Made by a program: the position numbers and the translations under genes. The notes below the pieces were generated by a model. The model saw only the letters and a list, made by a program, of their open reading frames with translations, did not search any database and was not told the origin of the DNA. From Syntrophobacterales bacterium (GTDB lineage: Bacteria; Desulfobacterota; Desulfobaccia; Desulfobaccales; 0-14-0-80-60-11), in the NCBI GenBank assembly GCA_020052215.1, contig JAGVPN010000381.1, forward strand, positions 1-11,835: 11,835 bases of DNA, given 5' to 3'. Below, piece by piece: positions 1-6,698 of this stretch; the first letter of the stretch is position 1, and the number at the start of each line of letters is the position of its first letter.

Positions 1-1017
1 CCCTTCACCGACCCCCAAGAGACCGTGGCCCTGGTTTTGGAGACTTTGCCCCAGATCCCTTACTGGCCCCAGATGGTCCAGTTGGGATATCTTGAGGAGA
101 TGGCGGCCCAGGCGGCCCGGGGGCTGCCCGGCTTGAAGGTGGACGAACCCAACCGCACCGTCGCCATGGACCCGGACCTGCCCCGGGATGAGGCCCTGGC
201 CCAGTTTTATGAGATCGTCCTGTCCGGCGACTTAACCCCCTTTGCCTTCCAGGCCCAAGATGCCCGGGGGTTCTTCGCCCTCCTTACCGCGGTGGCCTCC
301 CAGGAAAGCCCCGGCCCGGCCCTCAAAGGCCAGCTGTCCGGGCCGGTGACCTTTGCCGGTGTGGTGAAGGACGCCGCGGGCAAGCCAATCCTCTATGACC
401 GGGAGCTGACCCAGGCCGTGTGCGCCGGCCTGGCCCGCAAGGTGGCCTGGCAGGCCGAGAAATTCAGGGAGTTGGGCAAAGCCCCCATCGTCTTCCTGGA
501 TGAACCCTTTCTCACGGGGTTCGGTTCCGCTTATCTGCCCATCTCCAAAGATGAGGTATCCGGGATCTTGGCCCAAACCCTGGAAGAGGCCCGGGGGGCC
601 GCGGCCGGCCCGGTCACCCTGGGGATTCACTGCTGCGGCAACACCGACTGGTCCCTGCTGCTCGATGCTCCCATCGACATTCTCAGCTTTGATTCCTACG
701 GTTTTTTTGAGAGCCTCCGCCTCTATGACCGGGCGTTGTCGCTCTACCTGGCCCGGGGTGGCTGGCTGGCCTGGGGTCTGGTCCCCACCAGCGAGGACTT
801 CCAGGCTGAGACCACGGACACCTTGTGGCGGCGTTTCCAGGCCCAGGCAACCCGGCTGGCTGAGGACGTGCACTGGGGGCTCAAGGAAATCCTGGCCCAG
901 TCCCTCCTGACCCCAGCCTGCGGGACGGGCTACATGAGCCGGGACGACAGCCGCCGGGTGTTGACCACCTTAAAAGAGTTGGGCGCCCGGGGCCAGGAGT
1001 GGCTGGCTGCCCTGTAG
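1..1017 (+). CDS. MetE/UROD-like methyltransferase (5' truncated by window)
   Basis: The reading frame is open from base 1 and ends at TAG 1015-1017, giving 338 residues. A GTG at 25 is in frame, but the residues before it (PFTDPQET) fit the family's early PHxDP-type motif, so the true start lies upstream. The fold is the cobalamin-independent methionine synthase C-domain / uroporphyrinogen decarboxylase type. Visible motifs are LDEPFL (about 496-513), HCCGNTDW (628-651), SFDSYGF (about 685-705) and TPACGTG (910-930). His and Cys at 628-636 and Cys at 919-921 match the HxC...C zinc ligands of MetE-type methyltransferases. The family moves methyl groups to thiols such as homocysteine. Short stand-alone versions in anaerobes are thought to take the methyl group from corrinoid proteins. 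The exact substrate cannot be read here. The CBS protein gene follows 88 bases downstream on the same strand. Confidence 0.8.
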   Translation, partial: PFTDPQETVALVLETLPQIPYWPQMVQLGYLEEMAAQAARGLPGLKVDEPNRTVAMDPDLPRDEALAQFYEIVLSGDLTPFAFQAQDARGFFALLTAVASQESPGPALKGQLSGPVTFAGVVKDAAGKPILYDRELTQAVCAGLARKVAWQAEKFRELGKAPIVFLDEPFLTGFGSAYLPISKDEVSGILAQTLEEARGAAAGPVTLGIHCCGNTDWSLLLDAPIDILSFDSYGFFESLRLYDRALSLYLARGGWLAWGLVPTSEDFQAETTDTLWRRFQAQATRLAEDVHWGLKEILAQSLLTPACGTGYMSRDDSRRVLTTLKELGARGQEWLAAL

Positions 1018-1026
1018 CGTGACGTT

Positions 1027-1044
1027 TTGCCATTAATATGGCAA
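1027..1044 (+). terminator. Short hairpin after the methyltransferase gene
   Basis: TTGCCAT and ATGGCAA form a perfect 7-bp stem around a TAAT loop, ten bases after the stop codon. The stem is AT-rich and no clean U-tract follows directly (the next T-run is about 13 bases on), so termination would be weak. It may instead be an mRNA 3' stabiliser. Confidence 0.35.
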
Positions 1045-1064
1045 TCAAAGTTGGGGTTTTTCTT

Positions 1065-1085
1065 CCCCCCTTTTCTAAAGGGGGG
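1065..1085. repeat. C-run/G-run palindromic repeat
   Basis: CCCCCCTTT and AAAGGGGGG form a 9-bp perfect stem with a TCT loop, followed by a second G-run (1089-1094). Elements of this make-up are common dispersed repeats in many bacterial genomes. Its right edge lies against the CBS gene, and the second G-run may act as that gene's only Shine-Dalgarno-like sequence. Confidence 0.6.
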
Positions 1086-1105
1086 GCAGGGGGGATTAAG
1101 CAAAG

Positions 1106-1519
1106 ATGAAGGTCAATGAGATCATGGTGAAAGAGGTGGCCACCCTGGACGTCAACGACGAACTCAGTCTGGCCAACGATATCATGCGGTTGGGACGGAT
1201 CCGCCACCTCCCGGTGGTGGACGGCACCAGGCTGGTGGGGATCGTCTCGGAGCGGGACCTGTTCCGCAGTTCCCTGGCCCAGGCCCTGGGCTATGCCTCC
1301 AAGGACACCCGGGATTTGATGAAAACCCTGCACATCAAGGATGTTATGGTGACCGGGGTGATTACCATTCCTCCGGATACCGAGGTGTGTGAAGCCACCA
1401 AGATGATGATTGAGGAAAAAATCGGCTGCCTGCCGGTGGTGGAAGATAACCTGCTGGTGGGCCTGATCACCGAAACCGACGTCCTGCTGCAATATGTCAA
1501 GGAATGCGAAAAGCGGTAG
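1106..1519 (+). CDS. Two-CBS-domain protein
   Basis: 137 residues made of a tandem CBS pair and nothing else. CBS1 covers about residues 1-60 (VNEIMVKEVATLDVND ... HLPVVDGTRLVGIVSERDL). CBS2 covers about 75-132 (IKDVMVTGVITIPPD ... CLPVVEDNLLVGLITETDV). The repeated [IV]-x-D/E-[IVM]-M and LPVV-x(4)-LVG[IL] patterns are the CBS signature. Such pairs form a disc-shaped dimer that binds adenine nucleotides (AMP, ATP, SAM, NADH) and act as energy or cofactor sensors for partner proteins. No effector domain is present, so any partner is separate. The neighbouring methyltransferase is on the same strand 88 bases upstream, and co-transcription is likely. The start at ATG 1106 follows a G-run (1089-1094) rather than a classical AGGAGG. 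No function beyond nucleotide sensing can be assigned. Confidence 0.88.
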   Translation: MKVNEIMVKEVATLDVNDELSLANDIMRLGRIRHLPVVDGTRLVGIVSERDLFRSSLAQALGYASKDTRDLMKTLHIKDVMVTGVITIPPDTEVCEATKMMIEEKIGCLPVVEDNLLVGLITETDVLLQYVKECEKR

Positions 1520-1554
1520 GTCGCTACTCGCCCGGATTGTGGGGTGCAGGCGAA

Positions 1555-1588
1555 AAAGCAGCGGGCCCTAAGGCCCGCTTTCTCTTTT
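1555..1588. terminator. Bidirectional terminator between convergent genes
   Basis: GCGGGCC (1561-1567), loop CTAA, GGCCCGC (1572-1578), then TTTCTCTTTT on the plus strand. On the minus strand the stem is followed by TGCTTTTT. It sits between the CBS gene (ends 1519) and ilvE on the opposite strand (ends 1614), so it can serve both. Confidence 0.85.
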
Positions 1589-1613
1589 AAACACCGTGGC
1601 GTCGCCGTCCCGG

Positions 1614-2531
1614 TTAAATATACGTCAGCCAGTTTTGATACCGTGGTTCCCGGCCTTTGACCACCCCGAAATAAACCTCCTGGATCTGCTGGGTGACGGG
1701 GCCGGGGTGGCCCGGACCGATTTTCCGGCCGTCCACCTCCCGGACGGGGGTGATTTCCGCGGCCGTCCCGGTCAGAAAGGCCTCGTCCGCCAGGTAGAGC
1801 TCATCCCGGGAGAACCGCTCATCCTTCACCGTCAGGCCCAGGTCCTGGGCCAGGGTGATGACGCAGTCCCGGGTGATGCCCGGCAAAATCGACGTCAAGG
1901 GCGGCGTCTTGAGGATGCCGTTCTTGACGATGAAAATGTTTTCCCCGGAAGCTTCACAGACATATCCGGCCGTATCCAACAGCAGCGCCTCGTCGTAACC
2001 CGCGTGCACCGCCTCGAGTTTGGCCATGATGGAGTTGACGTAGTTGCCCACGGTCTTGGTTTTGGTCATCATGATGTTGACGTGATGCCGGGTGAAGGAT
2101 GAGGTTTTGACCCGGATGCCCCGGCGCAGGCCCTCGTCCCCCAGATAGGCTCCCCAGACCCAACTGATAATGGCCACCTGTATGGGGCAGCCCTTGGGAT
2201 GAATCCCCATGACCCCTTCCCCCAAAAACACCAGGGGGCGGATATAGGCCTCCTTCTGGCCGTTGAGCCGCAGGATTTCGCAGCAGGCCGCCTCGACCTC
2301 GTCCTGCTTGAAGGGGATGTCGATCATCATGACATGGCCGGAATCGAACAGGCGCTGGATATGCTCCTTCAGCCGGAAAACCGCGGTGCGGCCATCATGA
2401 CATTGATAAGCCCGGATGCCTTCAAAAACTCCCAACCCGTAGTGCAGGGTGTGGGTCAGGACGTGGACCTGGGCCTGTTCCCAGGGGATGAATTTGCCGT
2501 CGAACCAGATGAATTTAGCCTTCTCCACCAT
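1614..2531 (-). CDS. ilvE: Branched-chain amino acid aminotransferase
   Basis: 305 residues, the usual length for bacterial IlvE, a fold-type IV PLP enzyme. It interconverts leucine, isoleucine and valine with their 2-oxo acids using 2-oxoglutarate/glutamate, in the cytoplasm. Visible signatures are [16 protein letters not shown] (27-42), the PLP lysine expected at K159 in TKTVGNY, the phosphate-binding stretch ASGENIF (194-200), [13 protein letters not shown] (210-222) and [16 protein letters not shown] (248-263). The last two match E. coli IlvE almost word for word. The start at CAT 2529-2531 is fixed by a good GGAGG at 2540-2544 (minus strand) eight bases upstream. It is a single-gene unit, convergent with the CBS gene and divergent from the oxidoreductase. 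D-amino-acid transaminase or ADC lyase are other fold-IV options, but the GTAAEITPV block favours IlvE. Confidence 0.93.
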   Translation of the reverse strand: MVEKAKFIWFDGKFIPWEQAQVHVLTHTLHYGLGVFEGIRAYQCHDGRTAVFRLKEHIQRLFDSGHVMMIDIPFKQDEVEAACCEILRLNGQKEAYIRPLVFLGEGVMGIHPKGCPIQVAIISWVWGAYLGDEGLRRGIRVKTSSFTRHHVNIMMTKTKTVGNYVNSIMAKLEAVHAGYDEALLLDTAGYVCEASGENIFIVKNGILKTPPLTSILPGITRDCVITLAQDLGLTVKDERFSRDELYLADEAFLTGTAAEITPVREVDGRKIGPGHPGPVTQQIQEVYFGVVKGREPRYQNWLTYI

Positions 2532-2561
2532 TAATTGTACCTCCGGGTAACGTGCTAAAAA

Positions 2562-2591
2562 TTATTATCGTTTCGAGCTGCACTTGTCGAA
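2562..2591 (-). promoter_or_regulatory. Candidate sigma-70 promoter for ilvE
   Basis: On the minus strand, TTCGAC (2591-2586) lies 18 bases from TAATAA (2567-2562), about 30 bases before the ilvE start codon. The -10 lies in a short AT-rich patch inside GC-rich DNA. This is based on pattern only. Confidence 0.4.
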
Positions 2592-2612
2592 CGGTATTTC
2601 CCCCGGTTTTCA

Positions 2613-2642
2613 TTGCCTTGTCAGGCCATTTTCCGGTATCAT
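2613..2642 (+). promoter_or_regulatory. Candidate sigma-70 promoter for the oxidoreductase/lpxB unit
   Basis: TTGCCT (2613-2618), an 18-base spacer and TATCAT (2637-2642) lie 55 bases before ATG 2697. It would give a leader of about 48 bases. Support comes only from position and resemblance to consensus. Confidence 0.35.
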
Positions 2643-2696
2643 GGGCAAAACGGCGCGGCGACTGCGGCTGGCCGTATCTTGGGCGCGGGTGTGTTT

Positions 2697-3659
2697 ATGA
2701 ACCAAATGAACCAAATGAACGAACCGGTAAAAGTGGGGGTTATCGGCGTGGGCTATCTGGGCCGATTCCACGCGGAAAAGTATGCCGCTCTGGCCGAAAC
2801 CGAGTTGGTGGGGGTGGCCGATCTGAACCATGATCAGGTCCGGAAGGTGGCTCATGCCTTGCACACCCGGGATTTTGTCGACTACCGGGAACTCCTGCCC
2901 ATGGTGTCGGCGGTGAGCGTGGCGGTCCCCACCTCCCGGCATTTCGCCGTGGTCCGGGACTGCCTGGCCGCCGGCTGCCAGGTGCTGGTGGAAAAGCCCC
3001 TGACTACCACCGTGGCCGAAGCCGACGAACTGGTGCACCTGTCCCGGGAGCGCGGCCTCATCCTCATGGTGGGGCACCTGGAGCGGTTCAACTCCGCCAT
3101 GGAAGAACTCAGAACCCGGGTGACCCAGCCCCGCTTCATCGAGAGTCACCGACTGTCGTTCTTTAAGGAGCGGGGCACCGACGTGGACGTGGTCCTGGAT
3201 TTGATGATCCACGACCTGGATCATGTGCTGAACCTGGTCCCCTCGCCCGTGGCCGAGATCCGGGCCGCGGGCATCTCGGTCCTCACCGACCGGGTGGACC
3301 TGGCCAACGTCCGCCTGGAGTTCGACAACGGCTGCATTGCCAACCTCACCGCCTCCCGCATGTCCTTCAAGTCCATGCGCAAGTTCCGCCTCTTCCAGCC
3401 CGACGCCTACCTGGCGGTGGATTTCGAGAACCGGGAACTCACCGCCGCCTCCCGGAAGGACGGGGCCATGGGGCCGCTGCCGGGGGTGGCCCTGGAAACC
3501 CGCCGGTTTTCCCAGGAAGATGTCCTGCTCAAAGAGATCACCGCCTTTGTCCAGACCATCCAGAACGGCGGGGAAGCGCCCATCCCCGGCGAAGCCGGCC
3601 GGGCCGCCCTGGACCTGGCCCTGGAAATCAACGCCGCCATGAAAAAAGCCAAGGGGTAA
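2697..3659 (+). CDS. Gfo/Idh/MocA family NAD(P)-dependent oxidoreductase
   Basis: 320 residues from ATG 2697. The Rossmann domain opens with VGVIGVGYLG (13-22, GxGxxG). The family's catalytic EKP motif is at 99-101 (LVEKPLT). GHLERFN (126-132) and DLMIHDLDH (168-176) supply the D-x3-H pair of the substrate domain. The family oxidises or reduces sugar hydroxyl groups, often on nucleotide sugars. The gene lies upstream of lpxB, a context seen for GnnA of Acidithiobacillus ferrooxidans, the UDP-GlcNAc 3-dehydrogenase that leads to 3-amino lipid A. A GnnA-like role is therefore a reasonable inference, but no GnnB-type aminotransferase is visible. The start is ambiguous: the frame is open back to TTG 2613, and ATG occurs three times (2697, 2706, 2715) in a 9-base tandem repeat ATGAACCAA. 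None has a strong ribosome binding site. Homology begins only at residue 11. Confidence 0.85.
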   Translation: MNQMNQMNEPVKVGVIGVGYLGRFHAEKYAALAETELVGVADLNHDQVRKVAHALHTRDFVDYRELLPMVSAVSVAVPTSRHFAVVRDCLAAGCQVLVEKPLTTTVAEADELVHLSRERGLILMVGHLERFNSAMEELRTRVTQPRFIESHRLSFFKERGTDVDVVLDLMIHDLDHVLNLVPSPVAEIRAAGISVLTDRVDLANVRLEFDNGCIANLTASRMSFKSMRKFRLFQPDAYLAVDFENRELTAASRKDGAMGPLPGVALETRRFSQEDVLLKEITAFVQTIQNGGEAPIPGEAGRAALDLALEINAAMKKAKG

Positions 3660-4015
3660 AGATTTGGGGGGAAAAGGCGAAAGGGGGAAAAGGGAGAAAA
3701 ACCAAAGCGCGACCGCTGTCCTGAAAAGTTCCCGTAGGGGCGGTTCGCGAACCGCCCCTACAACGGCTCTTCATAGTTTACGGGTCCTGAAAAGTTCTTT
3801 AAATCGGTGGCACAGGCGTCCCGCCTGTGCTTGCGGTGCGCACTGCCCGCCCTACATATCTGCCTTGAAAAGTTTTTGCGTAGGGTGCGTCTTACGCACC
3901 ATTTCATTTCGTCTCCAAGCTTTTCTTGGCAATAGAAGGGTCCCTGCGAAGCTTGGGTTGTTTCGGGGTTCCCAAGTGCAACTTGGAAACCAGAATATAA
4001 GGTGTAAGGGATGAT
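3660..4015. repeat. 356-base intergenic mosaic of palindromic repeats
   Basis: No gene is credible here. The gap begins with a purine-rich GGGAAAAGG-type stretch (3667-3702). Then follow a perfect 28-base palindrome (3734-3761, half-site GTAGGGGCGGTTCG), a stem GCACAGGCG/CGCCTGTGC (3810-3830), GGTGCGT-CTT-ACGCACC (3884-3900), CTCCAAG...CTTGG (3913-3929) and GTTCCCAAGTG-CAACTTGGAAAC (3968-3990). Each type recurs elsewhere in the window. Read as RNA, each would form a hairpin between the oxidoreductase and lpxB, and could lower read-through or stabilise RNA ends. Confidence 0.8.
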
Positions 4016-5308
4016 ATGAAGAGCAATGCCGGTAATGCTTTTAATCCTTTTCGCCTTTTCGCCTTTTCGCCTTTTCCCCCGGGGCGCAAGCCCCCCCAAA
4101 TCCTCGTGGTCGCCGGGGAGGCCTCCGGGGATGACCATGCTGCCCGGCTGGTGGCGGCCATCCGGGAGTTCTGTCCCCAGGCCGAGTTCTTCGGGGTGGG
4201 AGGCGAGGCAATGCGCACCCAGGGGGTGCGGATTCTCACCCCGGCTTCGGACCTGGCGGTGGTGGGCCTCATGGAAGTGGCGGGCCACTTGCCCGCCATC
4301 TGGCAGGCCCTTCGCACCCTCGGCCGCGTCCTCAAAACGGCGCGCCCGGACCTGGCCATCCTGGTGGATTTTCCCGACTTCAATTTCTGGGTGGCCCGCC
4401 TGGCCAAATACTTCCGGGTGCCGGTGTTGTACTACATCAGCCCCCAGGTGTGGGCCTGGCGCACCTACCGGGTTCGCACCCTGGCCCGTCTCACCGACCG
4501 CCTGGTGGTCATCTTCCCCTTTGAGGCCGACTTTTACCGGCAGCGGGGCGTGGCGGTGTCGTACGTGGGCCACCCCTTTCGGGAAACCCTGCCGCCCCTC
4601 ACTGACCGGCGGACCTTTTTACTGGAGCATAACCTGGACCCCCACGCCCTGACCATCGCCCTGCTCCCCGGCAGCCGGGCCGGCGAAATCGAGCGGCATC
4701 TGCCCACCATGCTTAAGGCCGCGCACCTCGTCCACCAGGCCATCCCCGAAACCCAATTTATCCTCCCCCTGGCCTCCACCGCCCCGGCGGAGTTGGTAAC
4801 AAAATTGGCTGCAGAAAGAGATGGAGAACAGCCGCCCTCGGCTGTTCGGGGGCCGGCGGGGGCGCCGGCTCCACATATTAAAATCATCCCCGGCCAGGCT
4901 TACCAGGCTCTGGGCGCGGCCCACGTGGCGGTGGTGGCTTCGGGCACGGCCACGGTGGAGGCGGCCCTGGCGGGGGCGCCCACGGTCATTGTTTACCGGG
5001 TGTCGCCCCTCACCTTTGCGGTGGGCCGCCGGCTCGTCCGGGTCCCGCATGTGGGCATGGCCAATCTGTTGGCCGGGGAGCGCGTGTTTCCCGAGCTCCT
5101 CCAGGACGATTTCACCCCGGAGCGTCTGGCGCACGAGGTCTTGAGTCTCATCCAGGACCCGGAGCGGATGATGGCGGTGCGGCGCGGGCTGGCCACGGTG
5201 GTCCGCCGCCTGGGAGGGCCGGGGGCCTCGGCCCGGGCCGCCCGGGTGGCGGTGGAACTGATGGCTTCAAAAATGAGCCGGGGAGATAAAACTTGCCTGC
5301 CGGATTAA
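4016..5308 (+). CDS. lpxB: Lipid-A-disaccharide synthase
   Basis: 430 residues. It is a GT19 glycosyltransferase that joins UDP-2,3-diacylglucosamine and lipid X into the lipid A disaccharide at the inner face of the inner membrane. Motifs in order: GEASGD (34-39), DFPDFN (118-123), ISPQVWAW (141-148), FPFE (167-170), YVGHP (183-187), LLPGSRAGEIERHLP (216-230), ASGTATVEAAL (308-318) and VPHVGMANLLAGERVFPEL (343-361). These cover the whole family core. It is longer than E. coli LpxB (382) for two visible reasons. The N-terminal 26 or so residues are encoded largely by a tandem CCTTTTCG repeat (4046-4077), and about 15-20 extra residues (near 267-287) are encoded by a hairpin repeat (4826-4872). 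No in-frame ATG lies between 4016 and the core, and AAGGG at 4006-4010 precedes ATG 4016, so that start is kept. Probably co-transcribed with the oxidoreductase. Confidence 0.93.
   Translation: MKSNAGNAFNPFRLFAFSPFPPGRKPPQILVVAGEASGDDHAARLVAAIREFCPQAEFFGVGGEAMRTQGVRILTPASDLAVVGLMEVAGHLPAIWQALRTLGRVLKTARPDLAILVDFPDFNFWVARLAKYFRVPVLYYISPQVWAWRTYRVRTLARLTDRLVVIFPFEADFYRQRGVAVSYVGHPFRETLPPLTDRRTFLLEHNLDPHALTIALLPGSRAGEIERHLPTMLKAAHLVHQAIPETQFILPLASTAPAELVTKLAAERDGEQPPSAVRGPAGAPAPHIKIIPGQAYQALGAAHVAVVASGTATVEAALAGAPTVIVYRVSPLTFAVGRRLVRVPHVGMANLLAGERVFPELLQDDFTPERLAHEVLSLIQDPERMMAVRRGLATVVRRLGGPGASARAARVAVELMASKMSRGDKTCLPD
4046..4077 (+). repeat. CCTTTTCG tandem repeat at the lpxB 5' end
   Basis: About four copies of an 8-base unit (CCTTTTCG) run through codons 11-21 of lpxB, translated as PFRLFAFSPFP. 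The purine-rich complement of this pattern occurs in the gap upstream (3667-3702), so the two stretches could pair in the mRNA around the start codon. An 8-base unit inside a coding region will shift frame if copy number changes. Confidence 0.65.
4826..4872. repeat. Double-hairpin palindromic repeat inside lpxB
   Basis: GAACAGCCG-CCCT-CGGCTGTTC (4826-4847) is a perfect 9-bp stem. It is directly followed by GCCGGC-GGGGGC-GCCGGC (4852-4869). The pair looks like an intergenic REP-type element, yet it is read in frame as EQPPSAVRGPAGAPAPH in a region where other LpxB proteins have a short loop. It adds no stop codon and keeps the frame. Confidence 0.7.
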
Positions 5309-5429
5309 AGGTCTTATATTAAAATGTTGAATAGAAATGATCTATTGGAACTGACAATTCCCGGCCCCGGGAAAGCGGCGCGGCCCAAAAAATATTTCTA
5401 TAAAGATTCAAAGGCGTTGTCCTGCGCTT

Positions 5430-5477
5430 GCACAGGCTGAAAGCCTGTGCCACCAAAAACCAAAAACCAAAAACCGT
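5430..5477. repeat. GCACAGGCT palindrome plus CCAAAAA tandem repeat
   Basis: GCACAGGCT-GAA-AGCCTGTGC (5430-5450) is a 9-bp perfect stem of the same family as 3810-3830 and 10632-10652. It runs straight into three or so copies of ACCAAAAA (5453-5474), which end just before the fbaB ribosome binding site. A similar palindrome-then-ACCGAAAACC arrangement stands before ribBA (10704-10754). Confidence 0.7.
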
Positions 5478-5481
5478 TTCT

Positions 5482-5497
5482 AAGGAGGTGGCCCTTG
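5482..5497 (+). promoter_or_regulatory. Strong Shine-Dalgarno deciding a TTG start
   Basis: AAGGAGGTG (5482-5490) is close to a full anti-16S match and lies four bases before TTG 5495. It is the strongest ribosome binding site in the window. It settles the fbaB start against the upstream in-frame ATG at 5447. Confidence 0.85.
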
Positions 5498-6547
5498 ATC
5501 AAAAAAATCCAATCGTTGTTAGGCGCAGAGGCCGATGACCTGCTGAACCACAAGTGCGAAGGATTCTCCAAGGAGAGCCTCAACCTGCCGGGGCCCGATT
5601 TCATCGACCGGGTCTGGGTGATGAGCGACCGCACCCCGGGGGTCTTGCGCTCGCTGGCGTCCCTGTTCGGGCATGGCCGCCTGGCCGGCACCGGCTATCT
5701 CTCCATCCTGCCGGTGGACCAGGGGGTGGAGCATTCCGCCGCGGCCTCCTTTGCCCCCAACCCTATCTACTTCGACCCGGAGAACATCATCAAGCTGGCC
5801 CTGGCCGGGGGGTGCAACGCGGTGGCCTCCACCCTGGGGGTGCTGGGGAGCGTGGCCCGGAAGTACGCCCACAAGATTCCCTTCATCGTCAAGCTCAACC
5901 ACAACGAAATGCTCTCTTACCCCAACTTTTACGACCAGACCCTGTTCGCCTCGGTGGAGCAGGCCTTCGACCTGGGCGCGGTGGCGGTGGGGGCCACCAT
6001 CTATTACGGCTCCCCGGAGTGCCGCCGCCAGATTCAGGAGATCAGCGAGGCCTTCAAGCTGGCCCACGAGCTGGGCCTGGCCTGCATCCTCTGGTGCTAC
6101 CTGCGCAACCCGGCGTTCAAGACCAAGGAAGGGGACTTTCACGCCGCTGCCGACCTCACCGGCCAGGCCAACTACCTGGGGGTGACCATCGAGGCGGACA
6201 TCATCAAGCAGAAGCTGGCGGTGAACAACGGCGGCTATAAGGCGGTCAAATTCGGCAAGACCAGCGAACTGGTTTACAGCCAACTGGCGGGGCCTCACCC
6301 CATCGATCTCTGCCGCTATCAGGTGGCCAACTGCTTCATGGGGCGGGCCGGGCTGATCAACTCCGGCGGCGGCTCCGGCAAGAACGACCTGGCCGACGCG
6401 GTGCGCACCGCGGTGATCAACAAGCGGGCCGGGGGCATGGGGCTGATCTCCGGGCGCAAGACCTTCCAGCGGCCCATGGCCGAGGGGGTAAAACTCTTCA
6501 ACGCCATCCAGGACGTCTTCCTCTGCAAAGAGGTGACCGTGGCCTGA
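5495..6547 (+). CDS. fbaB: Class I fructose-bisphosphate aldolase (FbaB/DhnA type)
   Basis: 350 residues from TTG 5495, the same length as E. coli FbaB and colinear with it. The enzyme cleaves or forms fructose 1,6-bisphosphate from DHAP and glyceraldehyde 3-phosphate through a Schiff base and needs no metal. Diagnostic stretches are [20 protein letters not shown] (61-80), [11 protein letters not shown] (128-138), [10 protein letters not shown] (164-173), [10 protein letters not shown] (219-228), ADIIKQK (234-240, probable Schiff-base lysine K238), NNGGYKA (244-250), [11 protein letters not shown] (282-292) and [14 protein letters not shown] (305-318). An ATG at 5447 is in frame but falls in repeat sequence. 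The TTG is chosen because AAGGAGGTG (5482-5490) lies at ideal distance and residue 1 then matches the family start. It may be read through from lpxB or from its own promoter; no convincing one was seen in the 186-base gap. Confidence 0.95.
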   Translation: MIKKIQSLLGAEADDLLNHKCEGFSKESLNLPGPDFIDRVWVMSDRTPGVLRSLASLFGHGRLAGTGYLSILPVDQGVEHSAAASFAPNPIYFDPENIIKLALAGGCNAVASTLGVLGSVARKYAHKIPFIVKLNHNEMLSYPNFYDQTLFASVEQAFDLGAVAVGATIYYGSPECRRQIQEISEAFKLAHELGLACILWCYLRNPAFKTKEGDFHAAADLTGQANYLGVTIEADIIKQKLAVNNGGYKAVKFGKTSELVYSQLAGPHPIDLCRYQVANCFMGRAGLINSGGGSGKNDLADAVRTAVINKRAGGMGLISGRKTFQRPMAEGVKLFNAIQDVFLCKEVTVA

Positions 6548-6572
6548 GGCCGGGCTGCCATTCAACCAGTGG

Positions 6573-6617
6573 CACAGGTTTTCAACCTGTGAAGGCGTAG
6601 GGTGCGTCCCACGCACC
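6573..6617. repeat. Two adjacent palindromic repeats after fbaB
   Basis: CACAGGTT-TTC-AACCTGTG (6573-6591) and GGTGCGT-CCC-ACGCACC (6601-6617). The second has the same arms as 3884-3900; only the loop differs. They may also act as 3' hairpins for the fbaB mRNA. Confidence 0.75.
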
Positions 6618-6641
6618 TGTCTTATTCCTCCATAAAACGAC

Positions 6642-6672
6642 CCAAGGCAGGGCCACCGCGGCCCTGCCTTGG
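6642..6672 (-). terminator. Long-stem terminator between fbaB and the PEP-CTERM genes
   Basis: CCAAGGCAGGGCC (6642-6654) pairs perfectly with GGCCCTGCCTTGG (6660-6672) around ACCGC, a 13-bp stem. On the minus strand a TTTT run follows a few bases after the stem, so it best serves the PEP-CTERM gene that ends at 6699. The plus side has only CTTAT after it, so termination of fbaB would be weaker. Confidence 0.75.
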
Positions 6673-6698
6673 CTTATCCGGGGAGAAATGAGGCGGGA

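Noticed and set aside
2613..2696. TTG-initiated extension of the oxidoreductase
   Set aside because: The extra 28 residues resemble no Gfo/Idh N-terminus, cover a likely promoter, and have no ribosome binding site.
3664..4014. 116-residue plus-strand reading frame between the oxidoreductase and lpxB
   Set aside because: It consists almost wholly of palindromic repeats. There is no ribosome binding site or family-like motif, and the translation only mirrors the repeats.
5519..6616. 365-residue minus-strand reading frame opposite fbaB
   Set aside because: It is a shadow of the GC-rich fbaB codons. The fbaB protein matches E. coli FbaB along its full length, so the opposite strand is not coding.
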